Positions 1-8,016 are shown, counted from the first letter of the stretch. The stretch is DNA of 37,202 bases from Psychrobacter sp. 4Dc (GCF_002836715.1 NZ_PJAT01000111.1:1-37202); one strand, 5' to 3'. Made by a program: numbers and translations. Notes: generated by a model from the sequence alone, not told the origin.

Positions 1-30
1 TAGTTTTTTAATGTCAGATTGAGTAGTCAT
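1..30 (-). CDS. N-terminal fragment of an unidentified protein
   Basis: Reading leftward, an ATG at 30-28 opens a frame that runs off the left edge and gives MTTQSDIKKL. It is preceded by AGGAG eight bases upstream of the ATG, a strong ribosome binding site, so a real gene start is likely. Ten residues are too few to name a product. Confidence 0.6.
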   Translation of the reverse strand, partial: MTTQSDIKKL

Positions 31-112
31 TGCTTATTCTCCTGTTAGTGGATTATAAGCAGTTACACAGTTTTTAGGAAACTCCCTATCAATTAGCATC
101 ATCCAGACACGA

Positions 113-150
113 TAAAACCGCATAGCAATTAATTGTTATGCGGTTTTATT
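113..150. terminator. Bidirectional intrinsic terminator-like hairpin
   Basis: Two 17-base arms (114-130 and 131-147) form a nearly perfect inverted repeat with one G-T pair. A-runs and T-runs flank the GC part on both sides, so it could stop transcription in either direction. No gene clearly ends here in the window, so which transcript it serves is unclear. Confidence 0.6.
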
Positions 151-712
151 GTTAACTATCCATGTTACCTATCACGACTGCTTTCTATGCATCCTTGCAC
201 AAATATTCAGTATATTGTGATACTGGGCATCCTGCCCTTTTTACTACATTACAGCTTCAGTATTAACTGCTGCTATCAGCACAGGTTATGTGTCCTTACT
301 TCAATGACCATTATCATCCTGATGCTGGTCATTGAATCATTATCCTTAATGCGGTCAACTCAATCCTTGAGTCACATTTCCTAATGCCGTGTGACTATAA
401 TGCCTAATTCTGACTCTCATGTTAAGTCGCGTAAACGTCATTGCGTGTAAGCATATGCTTACAAAAGCCTATTTTACTTGTCATAATCATTACAACTTAT
501 TAACGCAAATGACACTTAACATCAAGTCTTGTGTTTTATCATAGATAATGTAAGAAAATATTTCAAAAAATATAGCGCTAAAAACTCACCCGTCTAAAGC
601 TATTTTAACGTTGTCATACCAAAGTATCGAAAAATAAGCCCTGCTGTTGGTCACTATAAAATCAGGTTCACCAACCTTCTATCTCTCTGAAAACATTATA
701 GGATACTGCATT
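151..712. other. Non-coding stretch upstream of the lipoprotein pair
   Basis: About 560 bp without a convincing gene. A hydrophobic rightward frame at 133-384 starts inside the terminator hairpin and lacks a ribosome binding site. The stretch holds the palindrome at 446-463 and AT-rich sequence (about 540-640) that could contain the promoter of the first lipoprotein gene. No promoter is called with confidence. Confidence 0.5.
446..463. promoter_or_regulatory. 18-bp perfect palindrome, candidate operator
   Basis: TGTAAGCATATGCTTACA is a perfect 18-bp dyad with no loop and no T-tract, so it is not a terminator. The shape suits a dimeric regulator (TetR, MarR or GntR-like half sites TGTAAGC). 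It lies 250 bp before the first lipoprotein start and 416 bp before the leftward gene at the left edge. The regulator is unknown. Confidence 0.4.
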
Positions 713-1171
713 ATGAAAATTCTAAAGCCATTCTCATTTAAGGCGATGGTATCTGCTGGTCTTGTGGTGGCATTACTAGGTACGACTGTCGGTTGTGCAG
801 TGGTAGGTCCAGGCTATGACAATCAATCCATCTATCACGGTGATCGTAGTCGTCAAAACAATAGTTTTAATCATGTCAGCCAGCAGTTAAGACAGGACCT
901 ACGTCGTAAAGGCTATCAGGTCATGGATATTAAATCTGATAACTACCGCGGTGATCGTGCCATCACGGCTTATGCTAAAAAGAACAATCAAGCCTACGAG
1001 CTTAAGTATACCTATCCCTCTCTAAGGCTTATCAGCTCAAGCAAGGAGTCTTGGTCCAATAATTGGGAATGTCAAAAGCATCAAAAAAACAATGGTCGCT
1101 ATAAAAAAAATAAACATAAGAACAAAAATAATGGCAAACATCATAACGGTAAGCACCATAAAAACTGGTGA
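713..1171 (+). CDS. Lipoprotein with PepSY-like domain and Lys/His-rich C-terminal tail
   Basis: A 152-residue predicted lipoprotein of unknown function. The ATG at 713 has AGGAT upstream and gives a clean signal peptide; an in-frame TTG at 647 would add 22 unlikely residues. The signal peptide ends at TVGC (Cys about residue 28). A conserved middle part (about 55-105) contains LRRKGYQVMDIK, a GDR motif and YPSLRLI. It matches the second half of the next gene and resembles a small PepSY-type fold; that resemblance is inference. The last 30 residues are almost only Lys, Asn and His and could bind metal or polyanions. Tandem paralogue of the next gene. Confidence 0.7.
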   Translation: MKILKPFSFKAMVSAGLVVALLGTTVGCAVVGPGYDNQSIYHGDRSRQNNSFNHVSQQLRQDLRRKGYQVMDIKSDNYRGDRAITAYAKKNNQAYELKYTYPSLRLISSSKESWSNNWECQKHQKNNGRYKKNKHKNKNNGKHHNGKHHKNW

Positions 1172-1311
1172 TATTGAAGACTGTATAAAGCCGCGTCACC
1201 CATCAGCGCATTTATACATTTAGTGGTCTTCAAATGAGAAAAACTGATTGTTTTGATCTTTTTAGCCACCTACTCGAAATATTAAAAACGTATTCATATT
1301 AGGATAATCTT

Positions 1312-1710
1312 ATGAAAAATTTATCATTTTCAACATTCAAAACTGTGGCATCTGTTGGTATGGTCGCAGCCTTACTAGCGGCAACCACTGGCTGTGTCAC
1401 TACGCCTGGTGGCTACAATATATATGACGATATTTACGAAGATGTTTATAAAGACAGTCACGAGCATAAAAAGCACAAAGGCAAGCACAAAAAAAACGAT
1501 AAACACGATAAACACGATAAACACAATTACGATTCTGCTGTCGAGCAGCGAGCCACCAATAAAGTCCGCAGCATGGGATACCGTGTCAAAGATGTCAAAT
1601 ATAAGAAAGGCGATCGTAAAATTAAGGTAAAAGCCGAACGTGGTCGCGACGATTATAAAATCGAGCTGGGCTATCCAAGCTACAACGTGATTAGGCTCAA
1701 AAAACACTGA
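1312..1710 (+). CDS. Lipoprotein with Lys/His/Asp repeats and PepSY-like domain
   Basis: A 132-residue predicted lipoprotein with AGGAT at 1301 upstream of the ATG. The signal peptide ends in TTGC (Cys28). It then has an acidic/Tyr stretch, a Lys/His/Asp-rich linker (about 46-72) including three DKH units, and a C-terminal domain with VRSMGYRVKDVKYKKGDRKI and YPSYNVI. This domain is paralogous to the preceding gene, but here the charged segment sits before the domain, not after it. The gene has its own ribosome binding site and a terminator at 1772. Function is unknown; an envelope stress or metal-buffering role is a guess. Confidence 0.7.
   Translation: MKNLSFSTFKTVASVGMVAALLAATTGCVTTPGGYNIYDDIYEDVYKDSHEHKKHKGKHKKNDKHDKHDKHNYDSAVEQRATNKVRSMGYRVKDVKYKKGDRKIKVKAERGRDDYKIELGYPSYNVIRLKKH
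1498..1524 (+). repeat. Three tandem 9-bp units inside the lipoprotein gene
   Basis: GATAAACAC is repeated exactly three times in frame and encodes Asp-Lys-His three times. Such a repeat can vary in copy number by slippage without breaking the frame. Confidence 0.85.
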
Positions 1711-1771
1711 TTACTTTTGAGGCGTTCACACCCTTTTTCTATAGGCAATTAAAGCCTTTTAACCTTTGGAA

Positions 1772-1807
1772 CCAAATAAGTCATTCAGTGGCTTATTTGG
1801 TTTTTTT
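1772..1807 (+). terminator. Intrinsic terminator after the lipoprotein pair
   Basis: A 9-bp stem, CCAAATAAG with CTTATTTGG, is followed by seven T residues at 1801-1807. It ends rightward transcription from the lipoprotein genes. Confidence 0.8.
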
Positions 1808-1853
1808 ATAAGAAATCTTATACTTTATAAGCTGAGATTCTTGCTTTATAAAA

Positions 1854-2165
1854 TTAAAAATCCAAGACTTTTATCACATCATAGGCTGGTGTCTCATACG
1901 GGTGCGACTTTTTTAATGCGGCAATAGTAGCATCGATAAATGCTTCATCAACCACCATTTCAACTCGCCATTCATCGACCATTTCTAAGCTATCATGCTC
2001 ACCGATGTGCGGCGTACTACCTGCCAATGGCATAAACTGACCGCTTCCTTGTACTTGCCAGCAGCACTGCTCGTAATGTCCAATTTTTCCAGCATCAGCA
2101 GTAAACAGAGCAGATTTCACTTGTTCTAACGCTGCATCAGGAATAAAAACGGTCAACTTATACAT
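1854..2165 (-). CDS. Standalone NIF3/PII-like domain protein (COG3323 type)
   Basis: A 103-residue protein matching the small PII/CutA-like domain that is inserted in some NIF3-family (YqfO) proteins and also occurs alone. Supporting features are the start MYKLTVFIPDAALEQVKSAL, the central GHYEQCCWQVQGSGQF, and the C-terminal HPYETPAYDV motif, the hallmark of this family. GAGGT six bases before the ATG is a good ribosome binding site. It lies 37 bp downstream of the glycosylase gene on the same strand and is probably cotranscribed with it. The biochemical role of the standalone form is not established. Confidence 0.8.
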   Translation of the reverse strand: MYKLTVFIPDAALEQVKSALFTADAGKIGHYEQCCWQVQGSGQFMPLAGSTPHIGEHDSLEMVDEWRVEMVVDEAFIDATIAALKKSHPYETPAYDVIKVLDF

Positions 2166-2202
2166 AGGCTTACCTCATAGAATGGTTTTGAGTCTCAATT
2201 TG

Positions 2203-2835
2203 CTAGTTCTTAGATAAAGAAGGGTGATCAGTCCATATATAACGTAGTAGCCAGTCTTTGGCATCACCTGCATAATCAATACCAATACGTGGGCGTAGTG
2301 ATACAGGTGGCTGGCAGCCATCATCTTCTATCCAAACGTCTGATGATGGCGAAATAGATTTGCCATATAAATCGCGATCAATTTGCAAGCGTTTGGTCAA
2401 TTTGCCAGGGCCTGCAAACTGCTTAGAATGAGTAAACTGCTTATCTGGACTGAGTTGTTGCTCTTCAATCAGACGGTCACTATCATCAGTTAAAAACCCA
2501 GCGCGTATCAATACCGATTCAGGCGACTCTACAGAGCCGCTAATCAAATTTAACAGATGATGCACACCGTATGTCAGATAGACATAGAACACTCCGCCTT
2601 GCTCATACATAATCTCTGTGCGCGACGTTCGAGTGCCTGCATGTGAATGGCAAGCGGGATCATCTTGACCAATATAGGCTTCGGTCTCAGAGATACGCAT
2701 ACGTAACGTTTTTTGCTGTCCATCACTATCAGTTAGCTGTCGACATAAGACTTTACCAATCAGATCAGCAGCGACCACACAGGTCGGACGAGTGAACCAG
2801 TCAGGCTCTAAAACAGTTGATGAGGCAGTAGACAT
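2203..2835 (-). CDS. mpg: 3-methyladenine DNA glycosylase, AAG/MPG family
   Basis: A 210-residue base-excision repair enzyme that removes alkylated purines (3-methyladenine, hypoxanthine and similar) from DNA. The family signature ETEAY is at residues 50-54, with Glu52 matching the catalytic Glu of human AAG. It is followed by the DPACHSHAG and GGVFYVYLTYGVHHLLN segments that build the base pocket and intercalating loop, by the GPGKLTK segment, and by RIGID near the C terminus. Length is normal for bacterial members. It is likely the first gene of a two-gene unit with the NIF3-like gene. Confidence 0.92.
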   Translation of the reverse strand: MSTASSTVLEPDWFTRPTCVVAADLIGKVLCRQLTDSDGQQKTLRMRISETEAYIGQDDPACHSHAGTRTSRTEIMYEQGGVFYVYLTYGVHHLLNLISGSVESPESVLIRAGFLTDDSDRLIEEQQLSPDKQFTHSKQFAGPGKLTKRLQIDRDLYGKSISPSSDVWIEDDGCQPPVSLRPRIGIDYAGDAKDWLLRYIWTDHPSLSKN

Positions 2836-3225
2836 TAGCGAAACCTTTTCTTATTTTTATGGTTTAATTGATATGAGTAAGTACTAACAAATTAGCATAA
2901 AAGTAAGACAAGGTATCGAGGACAGTGTTGACGCTATGTTTGATTTTTTATACGAGTTAAATGATAAGCCTATGGCTGAAAGGGTGATACTGGTTGATAA
3001 ATGGATAGGAATTATAGTCTGTTATGAGGGGTTCTATTATAGCGGACTGTTTTAAGTGGTCTGTTCATAAATTTGAAGGGTGAGATAACTGGTTCTGTTG
3101 GGGTATACCTCAAAGGTACTATTTGATGATAAAAAACTTATTTTGAAATGAGTCCGCTATAAGTAGTTCACCAATAACAGTGTCTTTTGATGGTTAATAT
3201 CATTGGGTATCAATCTATAAACTAA
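2836..3225. other. Intergenic stretch carrying a MITE-like element
   Basis: About 390 bp without a gene. The right part is occupied by the inverted-repeat element at 3037-3162. The left part (2836-3036) should hold the promoter of the glycosylase gene, but none stands out. Confidence 0.5.
3037..3162. mobile_element. Candidate MITE with 12-bp terminal inverted repeats
   Basis: TTATAGCGGACT at 3037-3048 is repeated in exact inverse as AGTCCGCTATAA at 3151-3162, bounding a 126-bp AT-rich stretch with no coding capacity. The inner ends keep weaker similarity. TA dinucleotides at the ends would suit a TA-targeting transposase such as the IS630/Tc1 group, but the family is inferred. No transposase is present, so it would have to be mobilised in trans. 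Confidence 0.5.
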
Positions 3226-3948
3226 TTATTTGACGACGCAACGAATCAAAGCGAGCGCTTGGCGCTTGATCCCTGAGGCTAATAAGGCGCTGACCAACTC
3301 GTCCGAGAAAAATAAAGATTTTCGTAAAACAGGGTCATGCCATACGTCTACCTCACACTCTTGTGCAGTAGTATTCAGTTGAATATCATCATCGGTTGGT
3401 TCCCATATAGAATGCGTGGGTAGTTTTGGACCACAAGAATCAGCGTCAATACCCTTGCTTTCTTCAACATTGAGATAGTCACGCGTCTCTGCGATATTGA
3501 TAAAATAATAAGGCGTTTGCGATTTTAGTTCCTCTGTCTCAATGTCATAGATATAGATTTGGCTAAAATGCGTAGCGCCTAGCGTGAACTGACTAATAAT
3601 GTCATAGCACTGTTGATTGAATAATAAATACCCCCCAATAATATTAAACATTAGTTCATCATCTTTAGGTAGTTTCTCATTTGGCTTGATAAATACCTTG
3701 CTAGGCATATGGTGAGTATTAATATGTTCACCTTTAGACCACCTTTTGCAAAAGACCAGATCCATCTCGTTGATGTTATAGTATTTCTGCTCTTCACCTT
3801 TCTCTATTACATTAGATTTTTTCTTCTTCTCTAATTTGTAAAATTGCACAGCATCAAAAACCTCTGGCAGCGTCGCTTTGATACCATAGGTCTCTGTCAC
3901 ATCAAAGTTGTTATAGTTGCATAACCATACTGCTTTAGTATTAGACAT
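3226..3948 (-). CDS. Imm11/Imm43-like immunity-type protein (DUF1629-like), orphan
   Basis: A 240-residue soluble protein without signal peptide or membrane segment. The ATG at 3948 (MSNTKAV) is preferred: GAGAAG lies just upstream, while the ATG at 3969 has no ribosome binding site. The layout resembles Imm11/Imm43 immunity proteins of polymorphic toxin systems: a middle region ending in PYYFINI, then DYLNVEES, and a late VWHDPVLRKSLFFSDELVSAL like the family's C-terminal 'F-[VF]-S-D-x-L' segment. No toxin gene is adjacent, so it would be an orphan immunity or bystander protein. The assignment is by memory of family features and is uncertain. Confidence 0.5.
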   Translation of the reverse strand: MSNTKAVWLCNYNNFDVTETYGIKATLPEVFDAVQFYKLEKKKKSNVIEKGEEQKYYNINEMDLVFCKRWSKGEHINTHHMPSKVFIKPNEKLPKDDELMFNIIGGYLLFNQQCYDIISQFTLGATHFSQIYIYDIETEELKSQTPYYFINIAETRDYLNVEESKGIDADSCGPKLPTHSIWEPTDDDIQLNTTAQECEVDVWHDPVLRKSLFFSDELVSALLASGIKRQALALIRCVVK

Positions 3949-4086
3949 AACTGCTTCTCTATTGTGCATAGTAAGTACACTATGAAGTACACCGCGCCTA
4001 TCTTATTGAGTTAAAACTTTGATACCCTTAGCCCACAGCCAAAGATTCGAGTACTCACTAGTGTACCATCATAAATATAATGCCAT

Positions 4087-4118
4087 AAAAAAACTGAGCA
4101 CATGGCTCAGTTTTTTTT
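4087..4118 (-). terminator. Intrinsic terminator of the dapA-purC operon
   Basis: ACTGAGC (4093-4099) pairs with GCTCAGT (4105-4111) around a 5-base loop, with A and T runs extending the stem. Read leftward from the purC stop it ends in a T-tract; it could also work rightward. Confidence 0.85.
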
Positions 4119-4141
4119 ATTTTATACTACCTATCGAATGC

Positions 4142-4855
4142 TTATTTTAATGGCACACCGATACGGTCAGCGACCTCTTCATAAGCTTCAATCACATCAC
4201 CTAATGACTGACGGAAACGGTCTTTATCGAGCTTTTTCTTAGTGTTCTTATCCCAGATACGGCAGCCATCTGGTGAGAACTCATCACCCAACACGATACG
4301 GTCATGGAATACGCCAAACTCTAGTTTAAAATCAACTAGGATTAAATCACCCGCATCAAACAATGCTTTGAGTACATCGTTGACTTGATAAGTTAGCTCT
4401 TCCATCTTAGCCAATTGTTCTTTGGTCGCCCAGCCAAGAGAAACAGAGAGCGACTCATTGACCATCGGATCACCTAGCGCATCGTCTTTATAAAAAAGCT
4501 CATACGTTGGCGGCGTCAATGCCTGCCCTTCTTCTAAGCCTAAACGACGTACCAAACTACCAGCGGCAAAGTTGCGCACCACGCACTCTACAGGAATCAT
4601 ATCCAAACGCTTGACCAATACTTCGTCGTCAGACAATTGCTTTTCAAAATGCGTCTCGATGCCAGCATCAGATAATTTTTGCATGATAAAAGCATTAAAG
4701 CGGTTATTCACCACGCCTTTACGTGCCAATTGTTCGATACGCTTACCATCAAGCGCTGAGGTATCATCACGGAAGTGTAAAATCAGAAGATCATTGTCTT
4801 CTGTTTCATAGACAGATTTGGCTTTGCCTTTATACAGCAGTTGTTGCTTTTGCAT
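4142..4855 (-). CDS. purC: Phosphoribosylaminoimidazole-succinocarboxamide synthase
   Basis: A 237-residue SAICAR synthetase, which joins aspartate to CAIR with ATP in de novo purine synthesis. It is full length for the short bacterial type. Typical motifs are [15 protein letters not shown] at the start, the [12 protein letters not shown] loop, [22 protein letters not shown] sequence around residues 87-104, [11 protein letters not shown] near 170 and [14 protein letters not shown] near 190. It is the last gene of a leftward unit after dapA and the BamC-like gene, 125 bp downstream of the latter, and is closed by a terminator. Confidence 0.97.
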   Translation of the reverse strand: MQKQQLLYKGKAKSVYETEDNDLLILHFRDDTSALDGKRIEQLARKGVVNNRFNAFIMQKLSDAGIETHFEKQLSDDEVLVKRLDMIPVECVVRNFAAGSLVRRLGLEEGQALTPPTYELFYKDDALGDPMVNESLSVSLGWATKEQLAKMEELTYQVNDVLKALFDAGDLILVDFKLEFGVFHDRIVLGDEFSPDGCRIWDKNTKKKLDKDRFRQSLGDVIEAYEEVADRIGVPLK

Positions 4856-4980
4856 TATGGAGTTCCTGTTCGTTCAAGCTTATGTGGTAAAAACGCGCAG
4901 CGACCGCTGACTCTTATTACAATATCGATCTTATTTTAATCAATAATCATAAAAATCGGCGGTACAAATGAAGAAATAAA

Positions 4981-5310
4981 TTAGTTTGAAGGGCTACTAA
5001 CAGCACGCTGAGGCTTTGGCAGCTGATACTGATTACCTGACTCATTCTGTAGTTTAAGCGTGTTCGCGCCCACATTCGGCGTTGGGTATAAAGGCACGAA
5101 AGGCGCTGTTTCTTGAGCAGCCGGCAGCTCTATCGGTGCAAGCTTTTTGCTTTGTTGATAATCTAAGCTGCCGTTATCACGTTTACCAAGCAGGTTTTTG
5201 GTCGCTTGACAGCCGCTTAATACCAAAGTGCTACCCAAAACCAAGGTCAGCATTGCTGGAAGTAGTTTTGTCGTCTTTGATGATACTGTCTTTGATGATA
5301 CTGTCATCAT
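4981..5310 (-). CDS. bamC: Short BamC/NlpB-like outer membrane lipoprotein
   Basis: A 109-residue lipoprotein with the signal peptide ending LSGC (Cys34). After the Cys comes GSLDYQQSKKLAPIELPAAQ followed by PFVPLYPTPN. This resembles the extended N-terminal 'lasso' of BamC that binds BamD in the outer-membrane-protein assembly complex. The place between dapA and purC matches the dapA-bamC arrangement of other gammaproteobacteria. The protein ends after about 75 mature residues, so both helix-grip domains of E. coli BamC are missing. The stop is clean, with no sign of a frameshift remnant before purC. Two adjacent ATGs (5310, 5307) could start it. BamC assignment is inference from position and the N-terminal pattern. 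Confidence 0.65.
   Translation of the reverse strand: MMTVSSKTVSSKTTKLLPAMLTLVLGSTLVLSGCQATKNLLGKRDNGSLDYQQSKKLAPIELPAAQETAPFVPLYPTPNVGANTLKLQNESGNQYQLPKPQRAVSSPSN
5275..5304 (-). repeat. 15-bp tandem duplication at the start of the BamC-like gene
   Basis: CTTTGATGATACTGT (plus strand) occurs twice in a row. It duplicates five codons (TVSSK) ahead of the hydrophobic part of the signal peptide. Confidence 0.85.
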
Positions 5311-5451
5311 GTTGTCTCTCTGAGTTAGCAGTTATTGCTCATGTATGCGATTGACTTATCGTGATAAGTTGACTTACTGCTAGCTCGAATGGCACTCATC
5401 TAATGTGCAGCAAGTCTTAAATCACCGAATATTAATTGGCTAAATATCAAT

Positions 5452-6357
5452 TTATCGTATGTTTGCTCGAACCAATGCTTCATCAATAGTCGCATGATGC
5501 TGCTCGGCGAGCCAAACCAATGGCAGACGGATACCTTTATCGATAATGCCCATTTTATGCAAGGCGTACTTCGCTGGGATAGGGCTTGATTCGATGAATA
5601 GGTCACGGTGCAAATGTTTGACCACGTCATGGATTTTACCAGCCGCTTCAAAATCACCACGTAAACCCGCAGAAAAAGTCTCACTCATGGCTTTTGGTGC
5701 TACGTTAGCAGTGACTGAGATATTACCTTTGCCACCTACTTTCATTAGATCAAGCGCAGTGCCATCATCACCAGATAACACAACCATTCTGTCACCAACG
5801 GCTTTTATCAATTGCTCACCGCGACCGACAGATCCTGTCGCATCTTTGATAGCAACGATATTATCGATGTCACACAAACGCTCGACCGTGTCTTGAGCGA
5901 TATCAACCACTGTACGTCCAGGCACGTTATACAGCATTTGCGGTATATTTACGGCTTTAGCAATGGCTTGATAATGCTGGAATAAGCCTTCTTGTGGTGG
6001 CTTATTGTAGTAAGGAGCGACTAGCAACGCGCAGTCTGCACCTGCATCGGCAGCATCCTGAGTCAGCTTGATGGCTTCCATCGTGTTGTTGGCACCAGTA
6101 CCCGCGATGACCGGTACACGACCTTTGACATGCTGAACGAAATAGCGAATAACATCGCTATGCTCTTGCATAGATAGGGTCGCTGATTCGCCAGTAGTAC
6201 CAACAGCCACAAGGCAGTGTGTGCCCTGCTCGATCTGCCAATCTATGAGATCTGCGAGACGTTTATAATCGACCTTACCGTCAGGGTGCATGGGCGTTAC
6301 CAAGGCTACCATTGAGCCTTGTAGTCGGGTTTTGATCTCGTCGTATGCTGTGCTCAT
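5452..6357 (-). CDS. dapA: 4-hydroxy-tetrahydrodipicolinate synthase
   Basis: A 301-residue class I aldolase that condenses pyruvate with aspartate semialdehyde, the first step of lysine/diaminopimelate synthesis. Visible active-site elements are GTTGES (53-58) with Thr54/Thr55, APYYNKP (114-120), YNVPGRT with Tyr143, and the Schiff-base lysine Lys171 in AIKDATG. AAGG seven bases or so before the ATG supports the start. It is the first gene of the leftward dapA / BamC-like / purC unit. A possible promoter lies about 150-220 bp upstream. Confidence 0.97.
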   Translation of the reverse strand: MSTAYDEIKTRLQGSMVALVTPMHPDGKVDYKRLADLIDWQIEQGTHCLVAVGTTGESATLSMQEHSDVIRYFVQHVKGRVPVIAGTGANNTMEAIKLTQDAADAGADCALLVAPYYNKPPQEGLFQHYQAIAKAVNIPQMLYNVPGRTVVDIAQDTVERLCDIDNIVAIKDATGSVGRGEQLIKAVGDRMVVLSGDDGTALDLMKVGGKGNISVTANVAPKAMSETFSAGLRGDFEAAGKIHDVVKHLHRDLFIESSPIPAKYALHKMGIIDKGIRLPLVWLAEQHHATIDEALVRANIR

Positions 6358-6807
6358 AACCGTGCCTTACTGTATTATCCTAGCTTTTATTAAAGCTGTC
6401 ACATGATAGGTCGTTTGCAAGTGGCCATTGCTTTGTGTGCGTTGATAAACGCTGATGGCGTAACTTACTTGATGTTAATGCTGCGTCTCTACTTACTATA
6501 ATAGCGTTTGTATCATAGATTATTATATCTACGATATCAGTATCGTGATGGCAATTTACCAAGAGTAATAGGCGTACCTACTAGCCGACAGAAATATAAT
6601 AATAAGAGTGCTCGTTAGTGTAGCATATTTTGATTTGACCGCTATCAATCAATTGGCAGTCAGCACATAATTTTAGTACCAAAAAATGGGTATTATTTTT
6701 CGCTTAAATTTATAGAACTTGGCCTAAAACCTTGTAGATGAATACTTACATCATTAAAGGAGCAGTTTAGCGTAATCAACGTGCGCTGATAAGTCTCTTA
6801 GGTAATA
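6358..6807. other. Intergenic stretch upstream of dapA
   Basis: About 450 bp with no convincing gene; a 60-codon leftward frame at 6380-6562 has no family features. Read leftward, TTGCCA followed 17 bases later by TAGATA and an overlapping TATAAT (about 6516-6557) is a plausible dapA promoter. A short dyad ACGATA/TATCGT at 6531-6546 overlaps it. Both are weak calls. Confidence 0.4.
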
Positions 6808-8016
6808 TTAACGAATCGTCAACACATCGATAGTAGGTCGATAGAATCGAAAAGGCAACCCTCTCGTACCGATGCCGCTACTAACAAATATCTGTGCACT
6901 TGCATGTTGATATAGGCCGCGCTGCTTACCCATGCGACTGTTATATAGCAATGCTGACTGCTCACTACTGCGTCGAATATCGTTCTGTTTTTGAGCAAGC
7001 AGGATATTTTTTTGAATAGCCTTTGCAGCACCGGTTATCAACAAAAGGCGTGGCTGTAAAGACTTTGGCAGATCACTGATACTATCAAATTGTGATTCCA
7101 AGATAATCACTGGACTGGTGGCATTGGCAATCTCCGATCCAAGCATTGCTTTATCAGTCGCCTCTGACGTTTCAATATCTGTAGATTGCTTGGACACATC
7201 TTGCCAGCCGCAAAGCACCGCTACTAATGAATTTGTATTTGAATTTTCTTGATCAACAATATTTTGATTATTAGTTTGATGAGTAGACTGGTTAACGACT
7301 GACTGCTTATTTGTTGCTCTTGCATATTTGAGTGGCAGCGACGTACATTGCTGACCGATATAGTTAATATCGAGTACATCAAAAGTACTAGCCAATGTAT
7401 CTTCTAATAATGGCTGACCTTGCTTGGTCGTATTCATAGACTGATAACGCAAGTCCGAGGTACTCATGACTGTATAAACAGGTTTATTTACCCCCTTGAA
7501 CAGCATTAACTGACCCACTAAATCTGCACTTGGGTAGTATAGCCAGTCCCCAGTAATCAGTACGGCATCTGCTGACAAAGCATTGATAGTAGAGACCAGC
7601 TTGCGAATATGACGCGGCTTACCACCGTATATCCCTATACGCAAATCTGCCAATACGGCGACCTTGAGCGGTGTAGACAAATCTAAGTCAATAGAATGAT
7701 GCTCTAATCGTAAGCGGTTGGGTTGTACAATGACAGTATAAAAGTACAAGCCCATCATCAATATTGCCATAAGTACGGCAGATAGTGATAGCTGCGCTAA
7801 CATCGGCATCAGGTCCTGTGACCAAACCATGATAAGCAATATCGCCCAAACAGGCATCGTATAGGCGGCATAATATAATGCAAGCTTCACCCAAATACGT
7901 ATAAAGCGCTTGGTAGGATTGGCATTAAACGTTTGTAGCCCTGACCACAGTGCAATGTACGCTAGCAATGCTGCTGACGTCGTTGTAATAAGCGTATGTA
8001 GAGCGGGGTCAGTCAT
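6808..8016 (-). CDS. Membrane protein with degenerate metallophosphoesterase domain
   Basis: A 402-residue protein. Three hydrophobic segments (about 7-29, 42-65, 70-98) precede a domain that follows the YkuE/YaeI-type calcineurin-like phosphoesterase pattern: LKVAVLADLRIG, then NALSADAVLITGDW, and a C-terminal SSGIGTRGLPFRFYRPTIDV. Key metal ligands are changed. The DxH motif reads DLR, the GNH[D/E] motif is replaced by TSDLR, and no GHxH is visible. Only the GD of TGDW is kept. A Gln/Asn/Thr-rich insert (about 230-262) adds length. It is probably catalytically dead or repurposed. AGGT just before the ATG is a weak ribosome binding site. Confidence 0.7.
   Translation of the reverse strand: MTDPALHTLITTTSAALLAYIALWSGLQTFNANPTKRFIRIWVKLALYYAAYTMPVWAILLIMVWSQDLMPMLAQLSLSAVLMAILMMGLYFYTVIVQPNRLRLEHHSIDLDLSTPLKVAVLADLRIGIYGGKPRHIRKLVSTINALSADAVLITGDWLYYPSADLVGQLMLFKGVNKPVYTVMSTSDLRYQSMNTTKQGQPLLEDTLASTFDVLDINYIGQQCTSLPLKYARATNKQSVVNQSTHQTNNQNIVDQENSNTNSLVAVLCGWQDVSKQSTDIETSEATDKAMLGSEIANATSPVIILESQFDSISDLPKSLQPRLLLITGAAKAIQKNILLAQKQNDIRRSSEQSALLYNSRMGKQRGLYQHASAQIFVSSGIGTRGLPFRFYRPTIDVLTIR

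Noticed and set aside
133..384. Hydrophobic 83-codon rightward frame
   Set aside because: It starts inside the terminator hairpin, has no ribosome binding site and shows no family pattern.
1375..1707. Leftward hydrophobic frame opposite the second lipoprotein
   Set aside because: It is the mirror of a Lys/His/Asp-rich coding region; the lipoprotein on the other strand has a clear signal peptide and ribosome binding site.
5400..5684. 94-codon leftward frame overlapping the end of dapA
   Set aside because: Shadow of dapA in another frame; no start signal and no family features.
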